Origin: Catenaria anguillulae PL171
Lineage: Eukaryota; Blastocladiomycota; Blastocladiomycetes; Blastocladiales; Catenariaceae
DNA length: 64,000 bases
NCBI GenBank assembly: GCA_002102555.1
Contig: MCFL01000002.1
Location: 434,001 to 498,000 of the forward strand
Direction of reading: 5' to 3'
This document shows positions 46,503-58,200 of the stretch, in pieces. The notes below the pieces were generated by a model, which was not told the origin of the DNA, made no database searches, and worked only from the letters and a program-made list of their open reading frames with translations. Within the stretch, counting starts at the first letter, position 1; each line of letters begins with the position of its first letter. Both the position numbers and the translations under genes were made by a program.

Positions 46503-49190
46503 ATGACATTTGGCCAATCTCTTCCCGACGGCGTCCCGCTCGTCTCTGCCCACATTTCCCAGGGCCTGGCGCTTCTCCAAGAATGCCGCGAGCTCGTCAA
46601 GGAACGTGCACTCATTGAGCGCGAGTACTCGCGAAGCCTAGACGCCCTATATCGTAAGCATGCCGTCAAGCTCGACAAGAAAGTGCGCGACCTGAGTCTT
46701 GGCACAAGCGCGTCGCCAAGCTTTGCGACTGGCGAACAGGGCTTGGTGAGCTCAAGTATGGCGCTGTGGACGGGCATGTTGACGAGCTTGGAGGTGGTCG
46801 CCAAGGAGAGAAACGGGTTGGCGGATAGAATGATTTCAGAAGTTTCGGGTATGTGGGAAGATGATGGCTCCAATCGTGCCGCAAGCTCATGCTCCGCATC
46901 GTGATGCAATTATGCATAGACAAAATGAAGAGCGCTATCGGCCAACTGGATGGCTCGCGAAAGCTGCACCTGGCATTCACAGCGAAAATGGCGGCCGATG
47001 TCGAGAAAGTACACCAGGACAAGGACAAGGCCAGAATCAAGTACCTGCAAATGTGCGAGGATGTTGAAGCTGCCAAGATGCGGTTTGAAAAGGCGGACGA
47101 GAAGAAGCAGGAGCAGCTCAAGAAGGCATGGCACCAGAGCATTGTCGAGATGAACAACGCAAAGGTTACTACTATCTTCAAATGACCGGCGATATTCTCT
47201 TCGGCCTTTGGGTCTCGGTCATGGACTCACGACCTCCTTTTCTTGCCTTTTGGCAGAACACATACCTTTTGCTTGTCAGCGTCTGCAATGTCACAAAGAA
47301 ACATCACCAAACCCATCAGCTGCCATGGATTCTCGATGTGCGTGCACAAGCATCACCATGAGGGTTGCCTTCCCACGCCAGAAAAGTGACATTCATTGCT
47401 GCACACAGGAACTCGAATTCGTCGAGCTCAATCGCATCCAAGCCTTCAAGCGCATAGCCCACCAATACATCACCTGCGAGCAAGACACGCTCAAGGCGTG
47501 CTCAGACCATCTGTCACAACTCGAGCAAACCGCACTCAAGGTTGACCCATCCGCCGACACTCAACTGTTTCTCAAAGCCAACGAGGGAAAATGAATGACC
47601 CTATCGAAGTTGTCTTTGAGGGGACCACGCTCTGGCGCGATTCCGGCAACATGGTCGGCGACGATGCGTCCAAGGTCGTGCTTGGGAATCACCGTACCAA
47701 ACTCAAGACCAAGCTGGCCGAGCTGCAAGCGCAGCTGGACAAGGAGCAGAAGCGGCAAGAGGGTCTCAAGAAAATGACCGAGTTGTACACCAAGGAGCCT
47801 CGGCTGGGGGATTCCGTCACGACAAGGGAAGAGTTGGTTGAGAATCAGCGACAGGTACATGTGATTGAGGCGGCCATTCAGCGGTGCTTGGTCGAGATTC
47901 AATTGGTGGATCAGACGATTGGCGAGGATACGGATGGAGGCAAGGCACATGCTTTCAAGCCGGCGTCGTTCAAGCTGCCCACACCGTGCGGTTTTTGCAA
48001 CGAGAAGATGTGGGGGCGGCAATCTTTGGTGTGCAAAGGTATACGCTTTATCTCCTTTTGCGTCGACACATGATGGCGAAGGAATGCTCACGGCCGGCCA
48101 CGACTTTTTTTTTCCCATTGCAAACAGACTGTGGGTTTGCCTGCCACATCAAGTGCGAGCTCAAAGTCACTCCAACGTGCTCGGGCACAAAGTCTGGTTC
48201 AACTGGCGACCAGTCCGCGGCCGCCGTGTCATTTTCCACATCTTCAGCATCCCTTTCCTCTCAGTCGACCACAATTGACCGCTCAGGAGCCTCTGGAGCC
48301 GCCAGCAAACGCACATCGACGGTCGACACAACGTCGTCCTCTGCCACGAGCTCGGCGACATCCAGTCCCTCCAAGAACCTTCTCAATATTGACATTGGCG
48401 GGTCCATGCACTTTGGGTTTGACTCGAGCGACACGAGCTCGACCTTGGCTGCCGTGTCGCCGACAACGGTCACCAAGGTGAGTGATGAATGCGTGGATCC
48501 AGTTTCCCCGACGGCTGCGTCATCATCAGCGTCGGGAACAAAGTCATTGACGGCCATGCTTGCACTGGGAAAGCTGTCGTCGCGGTCAACGTCAGTCACC
48601 GAATCACTTTCGAGCTACGCAACAGCCACACCCGCCGGCAACAGCGACACCTGCGCCAGTCTCTACCAGAGCCACTGGCGGCTCGCGTAAAGACTTACAC
48701 TCGCACGCAGAGGAATCCGCCGCCACCGCCTCATTCACGGCGGCCGACACTCAACGCACACAATCCAAATCGACCATCCCGCGCAACGCCAACCTAACCA
48801 CACTTGCTATTGCCCTCTACGACTACACGCCAACATCCGACTCGGAGCTCGCACTTAGCAAGGGCCAAGTACTCAACTCGCAACCACCTCAGTTGGCGAC
48901 GACGGATGGACCGATGTGGTGGGCGCGGGCGCGGTCCGCGGCATTGTGCCGTCGGCCTACATTCAGGTGATTTCCAACGTTCAAGCGGGCCAGCCGCTTG
49001 CGCAGGTCGTGTATGCATACGAGGCGCAGGCCGAGGATGAGTTGCATGTCTTGGAGGGAGATGTAGTGCACGTGTTGCCGATTCCGGGGATGGTTGGTTG
49101 CAGGTGAGGGTCGTTGGTGTAGATGGCGAACCCGATCGGGTCGGGCAAGTGCCTGCATCTTATGTGCAAGCGGTGCAGTATGATGGATAA
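46503..49190 (+). CDS. BZZ1: F-BAR / C1 / double SH3 protein, Bzz1-like
   Basis: Actin-patch adaptor linking curved plasma membrane to the WASP/Arp2/3 machinery in endocytosis. The F-BAR region runs from the start (FGQSLPDGVPLVSAHISQGLALLQECRELVKERALIEREYSR), continues with a Lys-rich coiled coil (LHLAFTAKMAADVEKVHQDKDKAR) and ends with ELEFVELNRIQAFKRIAHQYI. An acidic linker and a coiled coil (LKTKLAELQAQLDKEQKRQ) precede a C1 zinc finger, HAFKPASFKLPTPCGFCNEKMWG plus CGFACHIKCELKVTPTC, which is split by an intron after VCKG. A Ser/Thr-rich region leads to SH3-1 (ALYDYTPTSDSELALSKGQ, GIVPSAYIQV) and SH3-2 (VVYAYEAQAEDELHVLEGD, VGQVPASYVQ). Frame changes of one base at about 48660, 48880 and 49088 (CGGGG/ATGG) interrupt the reading; introns also occur near 46850, 47165-47405 and 48040-48125. 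Boundaries are approximate. Confidence 0.85.
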
Positions 49191-49392
49191 TGTTGAAGTG
49201 GAGGCAACGGTAGGCTGTGGGTTGTAACAAAAACAACAATCTGTTTTGTAGTACAGTGTTGGAACGATTAGATTATACAATGCACTCGTTTTTTTTCTGT
49301 AAGGAATGCATGCACAAGTGAGTGCAAGTACGCTCGAGGCCCGTGACAAATCCGATCCGTACCAACTCACAAACCGGATTCCACCGCGAAAT
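49191..49392. other. short gap between convergent genes
   Basis: 202 bases holding the 3' flanks of the Bzz1-like and Nse4 genes. Nothing else seen. Confidence 0.5.
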
Positions 49393-50502
49393 CTACTCGT
49401 TCTCGGCATAATCTTGGATACCAGAGTAATCCCGATTGGGAATGTACTTTGGCTCCTGGCCGCGCAACCCGTACAAATCCACCAACTCGCGCCACTCGTC
49501 CAACGTGATGCTTGGAATCCATTGCGACCGGCGTTCCCCCGTCCCGTTCTTGTTTGCTTCATCGATCTTTTGCTTGACCTCTTCTTGCGACTCGCCCCAC
49601 AAGACAATGTCGCCTTGGTCCTCGTACCGCACCACGGCAATGCCGTCCTTGATGAGAAACGAGACGAAAAACATGTTTTCGACCGTTTGCGCATACGACC
49701 GCGGGTGCAGAATGAATTCAAACAAGGGCACAACGCCGCCGTTTTCCGTGTCTTGATTCCGCAACCGCATGAGGATCTGGTGGGTTTGCCGGACGAATCG
49801 GCGGGTTTGCGCAGAGTCGGATCCGGATGCTTGTTGGGTGTGCTCCGTGATCTGATTGTTGGAATAGGAATGGTGTGAGAAAACAAAAACGATGAAGGAG
49901 TCATCTGTCAAAGTGGATGGATATTTAATGCGTACGTTGCGGGTCTTTGCGATCTGCTTTGCGGCCACCTCCCTTGCCGCCCGCTTGACCACCTCGCGCT
50001 TCTTGACAACGACATCCATGGGCCCCATCATCACCTCCAAAGCGGGAGCGCGGGCCATGAAGGGCGCAAAATGGTTGCCAATCTCGGCCAGGGACTCGCC
50101 CGGGCGATCGGCAGCATGGTTGAGGACCTTTGTGACAAACTCGGTCATGTTGAACATGGCCCTGCCGAGCTTGAGCGACATGATGCGCTCATGGACGATT
50201 TGAGTGGACGTGAGCAGCACGCGCGAGTCGAGGGCCGATTCCGAGGTGGTCAAGACATTCTTTTGCAGGTGGTCGAGGTGGTCGAGGTGTTCGTTGAGCA
50301 GTTTGGGGTTCTCGACGTACTCGGCGCGGTTTGTCTCGAGCGTCTCGGCAATGCGGCGGATCTGGGCGCGGGTCTGGCGGCGGATCTTGTGGGCCTCCTG
50401 GGTGTCTGCCTGCGAGAGCTGGGAGAAGTGATCCTGAGACAGCTGCGAGAGCCGGGGAGCGTCGAGGTCGTGGAGGGACTGCTGCTGCTGCTGCTGCTGC
50501 AT
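49393..50502 (-). CDS. NSE4: Nse4, kleisin subunit of the Smc5/6 complex
   Basis: Protein of about 341 aa after removal of one 84-nt intron (49852-49935; join KTRN-ITEHTQQ). Nse4 is the kleisin that bridges the Smc5 and Smc6 heads in DNA repair and replication-fork handling. The diagnostic C-terminal domain is intact: VVPLFEFILHPRSYAQTVENMFFVSFLIKDG, then LVDLYGLRGQEPKYIPNRDY. The N-terminal half has a helix-rich segment with RAQIRRIAETLETNRAEY and LQKNVLTTSESALDSRVLL, matching the family's Smc6-binding region. A CAG run gives seven Gln after the start Met. The protein is nuclear by family, though no clear localisation signal is visible. Confidence 0.92.
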   Translation of the reverse strand: MQQQQQQQSLHDLDAPRLSQLSQDHFSQLSQADTQEAHKIRRQTRAQIRRIAETLETNRAEYVENPKLLNEHLDHLDHLQKNVLTTSESALDSRVLLTSTQIVHERIMSLKLGRAMFNMTEFVTKVLNHAADRPGESLAEIGNHFAPFMARAPALEVMMGPMDVVVKKREVVKRAAREVAAKQIAKTRNVRIKYPSTLTDDSFIVFVFSHHSYSNNQITEHTQQASGSDSAQTRRFVRQTHQILMRLRNQDTENGGVVPLFEFILHPRSYAQTVENMFFVSFLIKDGIAVVRYEDQGDIVLWGESQEEVKQKIDEANKNGTGERRSQWIPSITLDEWRELVDLYGLRGQEPKYIPNRDYSGIQDYAENE

Positions 50503-50939
50503 TGTGATGTGGTAATGTGACGTGATAATGTGACGACACAGTAAATCGAGTGCTCAGAGTGCGTAGTGTGATCTGGCTTAGTGAATATACATCGATATCA
50601 GCTGTACAAGTATGTATGGTGGAGTCCAACCGGACCCGACCCACTCCCTATGATCGACGACCCGCCTTAGCAGTAGTAAACTTTGAAATGGAACTACATT
50701 TTTAATTTTGACTTGAATGTACTGAAACCTTTGGCAACATCATTTCCGCACTCAGCGCTTTCGATCCAACCTGGTCTCGATTTTTTCTGGTGCCCCCCCC
50801 CCCCCCGCCCCCCACACCTGCCCAAGCAGGATCCTGTCTCACGGCCACTTGATCGACACTTACTGACACCAAGTCACGGCACCGACACACTTCATCCACC
50901 TCGCCCAAGCACACCGCGCTGCTGCCAGGCACACGGTTC
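50503..50939. other. intergenic region with a C14 run
   Basis: 437 bases between the divergent Nse4 gene and the transposase. A C14 run at 50793-50806 lies about 135 bases before the transposase start. I looked for terminal inverted repeats here and downstream of the transposase and found none convincing. Confidence 0.45.
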
Positions 50940-52481
50940 ATGCCGCCGGCGAAACGCAAACACCAGAAAACTTCTTTCACTCTCAAACAGCAAGCAGCTG
51001 CCGGCCTCAACGGCTTCACCATCAGCAAAGCTAACCAAGTGAAGGAACAGCTTGAATCCAGTCCAAATTACTCAACCAACATCAAACCCCTGATTGATTA
51101 TTATGAGAACAAGATCACGTATTTGCAAAGCCGAGATGTTGAGCAAGAGATTCGACGACTGCAAGACTGTGTGCGACAAAAAGATGAGGAAATTGAAGTG
51201 TTGCAATCTACTGTTCAAGACCTTCGGGCTCATCGAGCTCATGCGGACTCGCCGCCGTCATTAACCCGATCCCACTCTACTAAGCCGATTCCGCGCAACG
51301 AGCACGACTCCATGAATCATGTGTCCGCGACCGCCGAAACCATGATTCCCATATCCAAGGCTGACAAGCCAGAATCGAGTGGGTTTGACGTCGCGCGAGC
51401 GATTGCGATCCGGTCGTATTGCAAGTTGCGCATTGGTGGGTTGGGAAAAGGGAAAGCGCGGCAGCAGGCAGCCGCGACTGTGTGGAAACGGGGATGGCGG
51501 CACAAGGCCAAGAAGCTTATGGGAAAGTGGATTGCGGATCTAGAGCGCGAGACGCCGTTCGCCGAAAACTTGCGAGGTCAAAAACAAGCCCAAACCAGAC
51601 TCCTTTACCACGGCGACATTTTTGAGCAAGTGCAAGAATGGTGTCGTGATGAACGGCGGGTGGACCCGAAGCGGCTTCGCAACTGGGTCAATGCCAACTT
51701 GCGACCGGCCTTTGCAACAGCACCCATCGCGATTGGCGCAAAAGGCATCTCAAAAGGAACCGCTCGCCGTTGGCTCCATCGGGTTGGGTTCGTCCATCAG
51801 CGCAAAAGCAAGGGTGCTTACACCGATGGGCATGATGCGCCTGCGACATTGATTGCGAGGCAGGAGTACGTGGCTCGATTTCGCAGCTACGAGCCGTTGA
51901 TGGAGCGATTCGTGACTTTGGACGACGGATCCATCGACATCGAGGAGCCAGATCTCGACTCGCCGGAGGCGAAAGCAGCAGCAAGTGCGTTGGGCTGGGA
52001 TCAACCGTATGTGATCAAGAATGTGTGGCATGACGAGGCGACGGCAAAGCCAGCGGACAAGGGCAAGTTCATGTGGATTATGAAGGGTGATTCGGCCTTG
52101 ATGGCCAAGTCGGAGGGCCAGGGATACATGGTGAGCGGGTTTATGACGTCGGATGGGTTGTTGACTGTGCCAGGCGACAAGCAGGTGCTCGATTCAGCAG
52201 GCAAGCCGATTGTGGACAAGAATGGGTGTCCTGTGTTGAGGGGTGACGTGCAGACGGAAGACGGCGAGGTGGTCGAGACCGCGTCATTGTACTGGCAAAC
52301 GGGCGCCAAAGCAGATGGGTACTTTGCGTGTGACGATTTGGTTGCGCAGATCAAGGACCAACTCATTCCCGTTTTCAAGAGCCGATATCCACCGGATCGG
52401 TACCGGGGCCTTGTGCATTTCGACAACGCAACTTCACATACGGCATTTGCTGCGGTCGTGTCCGGTTGGACTCCACCATAG
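50940..52481 (+). mobile_element. DDE-superfamily transposase gene (class II element)
   Basis: Single uninterrupted frame of 513 aa, unlike the intron-bearing host genes around it. The N-terminal 150 residues have a coiled-coil-like segment (RDVEQEIRRLQDCVRQKDEEIEVL). A helix-turn-helix-like region follows with AIGAKGISKGTARRWLHRVGF. The catalytic core has VTLDDGSIDIEE, then NVWHDEATAKPADKGKFMWIMKG with the first acidic residue, then SGFMTSDGLL and YFACDDLVAQI, and finally LVHFDNATSH with the second Asp. This matches a group of large fungal DDE transposases whose third acidic residue lies further on. The frame stops at TAG 52479-52481 soon after FDNATSH. Reading through continues as KYSLKLRDERNGQ, similar to the family, so the copy is probably truncated. 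Inverted repeats and target duplications were not found. Confidence 0.75.
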
Positions 52482-53073
52482 AAGTATTCTTTGAAGTTGC
52501 GAGATGAGCGTAATGGACAGTGTGAGTGAGATGGACTCATGATCTGATCTGATCAGCTCAGTGGATTGATCAGTATCGGGATCACCTTAACGGTGCTGTT
52601 CTGTGCCTCTCTGATGAAATCATCCGCCTTGTGGAGAGCGGGAGGCGGGGCGTGGACAATGTATGGCCAGAGTACGAGAAAGTCCTTGCGGATGAGCCAG
52701 TCGGTATTCCTAGTGCACAAGACGGTCTAAGCCGTGCGAGATCCTCAATATGGTGAATACCAAGGAAAGAAGGAAAAGACAAGACTAAAGAGCGAAAAAG
52801 AATTGAGGGGAGGGTCGAGGGGCATCAACAATCCACGCCCACGCTGCTTGACTCCACTGACTCCACTCAGCCCGAGGCCACGTTTTGGGCAGACTTGTGG
52901 TGGCGACCTCAATCGCGTCTTTGGTCACGTCGGGTGCAACCCAACGCTTGCAACCCCGACAGCCTCTCTGTCTCTGCCATTGCCATTGCATGCATCGTAT
53001 TACGAATTTGTCTGAATCATCCATAGACAACTCAAGTCTTGATCCTTGATCCTTGATCCTTGATCCTTGCCAA
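52482..53073. other. transposon remnant and tandem repeat
   Basis: 592 bases. The first ~260 contain a possible decayed transposase tail in another frame (WIDQYRDHLNGAVL, then VWPEYEKVL, 52561-52740). The last part includes a GATCCTT tandem repeat just before the FMP32-like start codon. No independent gene recognised. Confidence 0.4.
53038..53069. repeat. GATCCTT tandem repeat
   Basis: Four copies of GATCCTT, ending five bases before the ATG of the FMP32-like gene; it therefore lies in that gene's 5' leader or proximal promoter. Confidence 0.85.
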
Positions 53074-54565
53074 ATGTTGCCTGGCCCATCGTCCTCCTCG
53101 GCTGCCGCCCTCGCGTCCCTGCTCGCCCGCCACACCGTCTCGCGCCTGCTACTGGCATCTGGCGGCCATGCCCGTGCCCGTGCCCGCTCTGCCGCTGCCC
53201 AGAGGACTGCCGCAACTGCAAATCGTCTTTTGTCGTCGGTATCGCAAGTCAGCACTGCGGCATCAGCCGTCGGATCACCGGTGCCGCCACTCCCGCCTCA
53301 GCTTCAACGCCAAGCAGCAGCCATTCCGTCACCACCACCAACAAATCCCTCCCTTCCTGCTTCCAGTTCGAGTCCGCTATGGGCCCAAACCGTCGCGATT
53401 CCGACCTTGCCCCCACGATCAACACCTGTTACTGGTGCACACAGTGCCACACCACCGCCCACTGCAACGCCAACGCCAACGCCAACGCCAATACAAATCA
53501 TCGATTCTCCGGAGCCAATTGCCTCTCCACCCCCTCAACAACTGGAACGAGACAGACCCGTCAATGAAATCCTTGCCGCCGCAGCTCGCGCATACGTTGC
53601 AACCATCATGGGCAACGCCGCCGCCAACGCTGCCATGAACTCGGCGGCGCCACCATCGACCTCGGATCCGTCGACGCCTGCATCTGCTTCTTCCGCCCCG
53701 CCATCCAGCTCGCCTCCTCCTCCCCCGTCTGTTCCGCCATCCGCCCCCGGTGATTACAGGTTCGATACCTATCGCCTCGTCAGGTATCTCGAATCGCGCG
53801 GGTTCACTCGTCCGCAAGCCGTCATTGTCATGCACACCATGAACGAGCTGCTCTCTGCAGCCGTGGTGCGTGCTCAGGCAGACATGATTACGCAAACCGA
53901 TGTTGACAATGTATGCCGCACCGTTGCACACTCTTGCTCTCCCATTTGGCATACCCTCAACACTTACCCAATTCGCATTCTTCCACCAACGACAACAACA
54001 ACGACTCTGACAACACGCACAGGAAACCTATCTGTACAAGGCTGCACTTGCCGAACTCGGCCTCGAATTGAAAATGGTCCGCCAATCCGATCACGCCAGC
54101 TTGAAATCTGAACTGGACCGTATCGCGCAAGACCTCGCCACCCTCGCGCAGCGGTCTCGCGACGACATTTCCACCATCAAGTCCGATATTCAAATCGACC
54201 TCAACAACCGCAAGTCGGAGATTCGCGAGGACGCAAAGCTCATGGACATGCGTCTGCAAGAGGTCAACAACAAGCTCACGGTGCTGTGCTCCGACATCAA
54301 AACGGACGTGGAGATGATGAAGTTTGATGCTACAAAGGATGTGCTTGTGCGCTTGTTTTTCATGGCCGTGGTTGTGTTGGTTGTGTTGACAGGGGTCAAT
54401 TCGGTGACTGGATGGGGATCGGCAGCCGAGAGTGGAGGAAGCAAGAAGGGTTCAAGTGGGAGCGGGTCGGTCGGAAGCCTTGCAGGAAAAGGTGGGGCTG
54501 GGGCAGGCAAGGCAGGAGACGGTGATAAGAAGGGCGGAAATCCAAGTGGCGCGGAGTACGTTTGA
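53074..54565 (+). CDS. FMP32 / MCUR1-family mitochondrial coiled-coil protein
   Basis: Protein of about 459 aa of the CCDC90 (DUF1640) family, inner-membrane proteins with roles in assembly of respiratory complexes or the calcium uniporter. Exons 53074-53910 and 54023-54565 (112-nt intron), join VDN-ETYLYKAALAEL. The conserved domain starts at YRFDTYRLVRYLESRGFTRPQA and continues through the coiled coil: DRIAQDLATLAQRSRDD, KSDIQIDLNNRKSEIREDAK, DMRLQEVNNKL. It ends with one transmembrane helix, LVRLFFMAVVVLVVLTGV. The first ~200 residues are an Arg/Ala-rich leader, plausible as a mitochondrial presequence, followed by a long Pro/Ser/Thr-rich linker not usual in the family. The tail after the helix is Gly/Ser/Lys-rich. 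Confidence 0.85.
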
Positions 54566-55232
54566 TATTTTTCCTTTCGATTTATTCGCATCCGCGTCTG
54601 GTCCGGAAGCCTGACATTTCGCGTTCATTTGGTGAAAACTGAAAACAGGACCGTCATCATTATGGATGCAGGTGCCCAGAAGCGCTTCAACTTGTGACGA
54701 GGTAGCTTCTCTCACTTTTTACATCATCTAATCGTATATGTATACAACCGAGTTCCGTTCGGTGCACATTTTTTATGTGCTTGGGCGTCCGTCGTCCGGG
54801 GTATCCTGTCATATATCCCAAGGGAAATAAGCGGATACATACACATCCGCATGTCATCAGCTCCTCAAAGAAGCGACGTGTTTTTGTGTCACAACACTCA
54901 CAACCCCAACTGTCTCCAGAGTCAGTCCCTCCATTCAACCGAGTACCCGTCCACATGAACGCAGCTTTTCAAACATTTCGCTGCTGAGGACCTGGACCGG
55001 GGCAGGCAATGTCTGGCCGTGATCCCTCGCTTCGAGTTCCGTGGTGAGAACATGGCGTGGGAGAGAGAGATAACTATTTTGCCTGCCAGACTTCAACAAC
55101 GGATTCGGATTATAAATATCTATCTGTCGCCCACCCAAATTGCGGGAGAGACTCAAGACTACACGCCTCGAGTCCGCGACTGAACTACGTTTTCCACGCA
55201 TGATCCACAGCAAACAGCGGAAAAAATTAATC
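54566..55232. other. intergenic region
   Basis: 667 bases between two plus-strand genes. AT-richer than surrounding exons, with a TATAAATATCTAT string at 55110-55122, about 115 bases upstream of the receptor's start codon. No gene seen. Confidence 0.5.
55110..55122 (+). promoter_or_regulatory. TATA-like element of the receptor gene
   Basis: TATAAATATCTAT lies about 115 bases before the chosen start codon and 80 bases before an in-frame upstream ATG (55200). Position and composition fit a TATA box; unproven. Confidence 0.4.
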
Positions 55233-58200
55233 ATGTCTGCACGCCGCCGCCGCGGCCCGTCGCTGGTCACGATCGTTCAAGTTGTGCTTGCGTTTGCCAT
55301 GGTGTTTGCTTCCGCAGTCAGCCTCGTGAACGCTCAACAATGGAAAATCGTTATTGTATCGAATACCAACCGTACGCCTATTCTTGCCCGCTCAATCATG
55401 TCATTAGTCCTAAAAATTGTACTCGTCCTCGTCCTGGCCGCCCCCTTTTCCAGCGTTGACATCACCATTTTCTGGCGGCGCTCTACGCGCGTGCAACGAA
55501 CTTGCAGCTGCCGATGCTACTGTCCGTTGCTCCAATACCATCATTTCCGGATTTTCTGATGTGAATGCCATGGTTGGGGCGTGGGAATCCATGATAAATG
55601 CGCGTATGTGCATCACTCCGCGATTATGCCCTGGTGGCGAGCCATGGTGGGATTGACATCGATGTCGTTCACATGTAGGCGACGATGAAATCTACATTGC
55701 CTGCTCGTCAACCTATGCTGCTGCTGTGGCCATTCTGAGTCTCAAGTTCCCGTCCAAGGTGTTTGTTGTGCTCGATTCGACCATCAACCCAACTGAGGCC
55801 AAAAACACAATCGGTACCGTTCCTGTGCCCGAGTACATGTTTACACCAGACTCTGGTTGACAATCAGTTGCATGGATGCAGGCATTGTATTCAGTGAAAA
55901 TGAAGGTGGCTTCCTCGCTGGTGCCCTCGCTGGCGTCTTCACAGCAAGCAGAAAAGTTGGGGTTATTGGCGGTCCTCCGGTTCGTTTGCTGCTCAGTTTT
56001 TTTTTTTTTTTTTTTCTCCGAGGCATTCATACTCCGAATACTCACACTGCGGATCATCTTGTCAATAGATCGCACCAGGTACGCTGGATCGATAACTGCT
56101 ATATTTGTGTCGACTGAACTCTAAGCGCTCTCGTCATGGATCTGACTCCGCAGTCAAACGTTTTGTCCACGGATACCTCAACGGCGTCATGAGCGTTTGC
56201 CCGACGTGTGAGACGTACAACATCTTCAACCCGAGTTTCTCAAACGCAGTCCTCGGACGGGCTGCCGCAGACTCGCTGATTGCACGCGGAGTCGATGTTG
56301 TGTTCGGGGTACGATGTCAATCACCCTTGTTCACGTCATGTTGCTCGAGACATCGCTTCGGAGAACTGATAATACTTGACTCATATCACAGGCGGGTGGT
56401 GGCCAAGGAAGTGCCGGTATCCTCCACGCAGCCGGTCGGGGCGTGTTTGTCATTGGTGTCGATAGCGACGAGTCGCAAACAACATTCTTCAACCGCAGCG
56501 AGGTGGCAAACCTCCTTTCGTCGGCCGTCAAACGCACGGACACGGCCATCAAGACCGCCATTGACTTTATTCGCAAGTCGCAGCGTGGTGGATTCAATCT
56601 CAATTTGGATGCTAGTTTGGGTACGTTGAACATCCCGCCACAAATAGACTGAAGCTGACCGTAACCCGTCACAGATGGGGTTGGGCTGGCCACATTTACC
56701 TCGACCTCACTCAAAAACTTCAGCACACCCGTGTCGGTCGCCATTCGCAGCGCGGGCGACTCGGGGTGTGCCATCACTTCGTTTTCGCCTCGAGACTCAA
56801 TCATTAATCTGATTCGGTCCTCGCTGCAGCGCCGCCTCATCAGCACAGGGGTGGCCACCGTAACTGGCGACTTGCAGCCGCTCGGACTACCAGGACGCAA
56901 GACTTGGGTCGACATGGCGCCGTTTGGTGAGCGCGATGCCGTTCAAGCAAATATGCAGGGCCATTCGGCAGCCGCCATTTCTCGCAATCGCATTCTGGTG
57001 TGGGGTGGGCAGGACGCATTTGGCGAGTTCCCACAGGGCGTGATTATGATGCACTTTGACGCATTTAACTGGACAAGGGTTGCCGATTTGGGATCGGTCC
57101 GGCCGCAGGGACGCATGTTTCATGCGCTTGGGTACGACGCGGTGTCCGAGTCGGTGTTTGTGTTTGGTGGGCAGACCAGGATAGTGAATGGGAACTCGGC
57201 CGCGGCAATTTTGGGCGATACCTGGAAGTATTCAGTGGATGCGCAGTCCTGGACACAGGTCAGCCAGAACGCCGGACCAAGCGCAAGGACAAACGTTGCG
57301 CACGCCGTCGTCGGACGGCAAATGTTTGTCTTTGGCGGCGTGTCGAGCGAGGGCAAATTGCTCTCCGATTTCTGGCGCTTGGATATGGAATCAGCCACTT
57401 GGACCCAAGTCACAGCGGCAGCGGGAGCGACCACCCCTCCACCAGTTCAGCACGCATCGCTCTTTGCCTTGAACAGCACGGCCCTCGGTCTCTTTGGCGG
57501 TGCACTCGAAAATACCCAAGACAGCAATGCCCTGCACATCTTTGACTTGAGAGCCAATACTTGGCGTTTGCACAGGCCGAGCGTCTTGTCGTCGCCGCCA
57601 CCTCCTGCCGCGGAACGCATGCGCATCGTCACCGTCGATTCCCGCCGCGTCTTGTTTACGGGCGGTATCACGTCGCAGGGCGCTTTGAACTCGACCTATG
57701 TCTGGCGCCTGGACGAGGATCGCTGGGACCAAAACGGGTATGGCGCGCTGCCGGGCGGCCTCCACTCGCACGCGATCGTGACCTTCAATCAATCCGCCTA
57801 TGCCAAAGCGTGCGAGTTTCCTGTGGGCACGACCTTGCAATACATTTGCACGCCACAAACATCCATGGCCGTGGTTGCCATTGGTGGCGTGTCAGTTCGC
57901 CCTGGAGGCGGCGTCGCTGTTTCGTTTGCCACGCCAGACCCGCCGCCGCCGCCCGTGGGAATGGTCGATGTGGGTGCGAAATGGGCAGTGACGGTTGTGA
58001 ATGTGTTTGGCCTCTTGCTCGCGCTTGGACTGATTGGATTTGTTGTCGTGCATCGCGGCCACAAGGTTGTCAAGGCAGCTAATCCGCCATTTTGCATCAT
58101 CATTTTGATTGGGGCTGCGTTGGCACATGTCGGACTGATTGGCAGTGGCTGGGCGGAAGATCAACGGCTCGGGATGATGCAGTCGGCCTTGCTTTTGGGA

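Noticed and set aside
55856-55881. A 26-nt intron in the receptor between TPDS and GIVFSENEGG
   Set aside because: A 68-nt intron (55814-55881) with a TTGAC branch-like site fits both frame and size.
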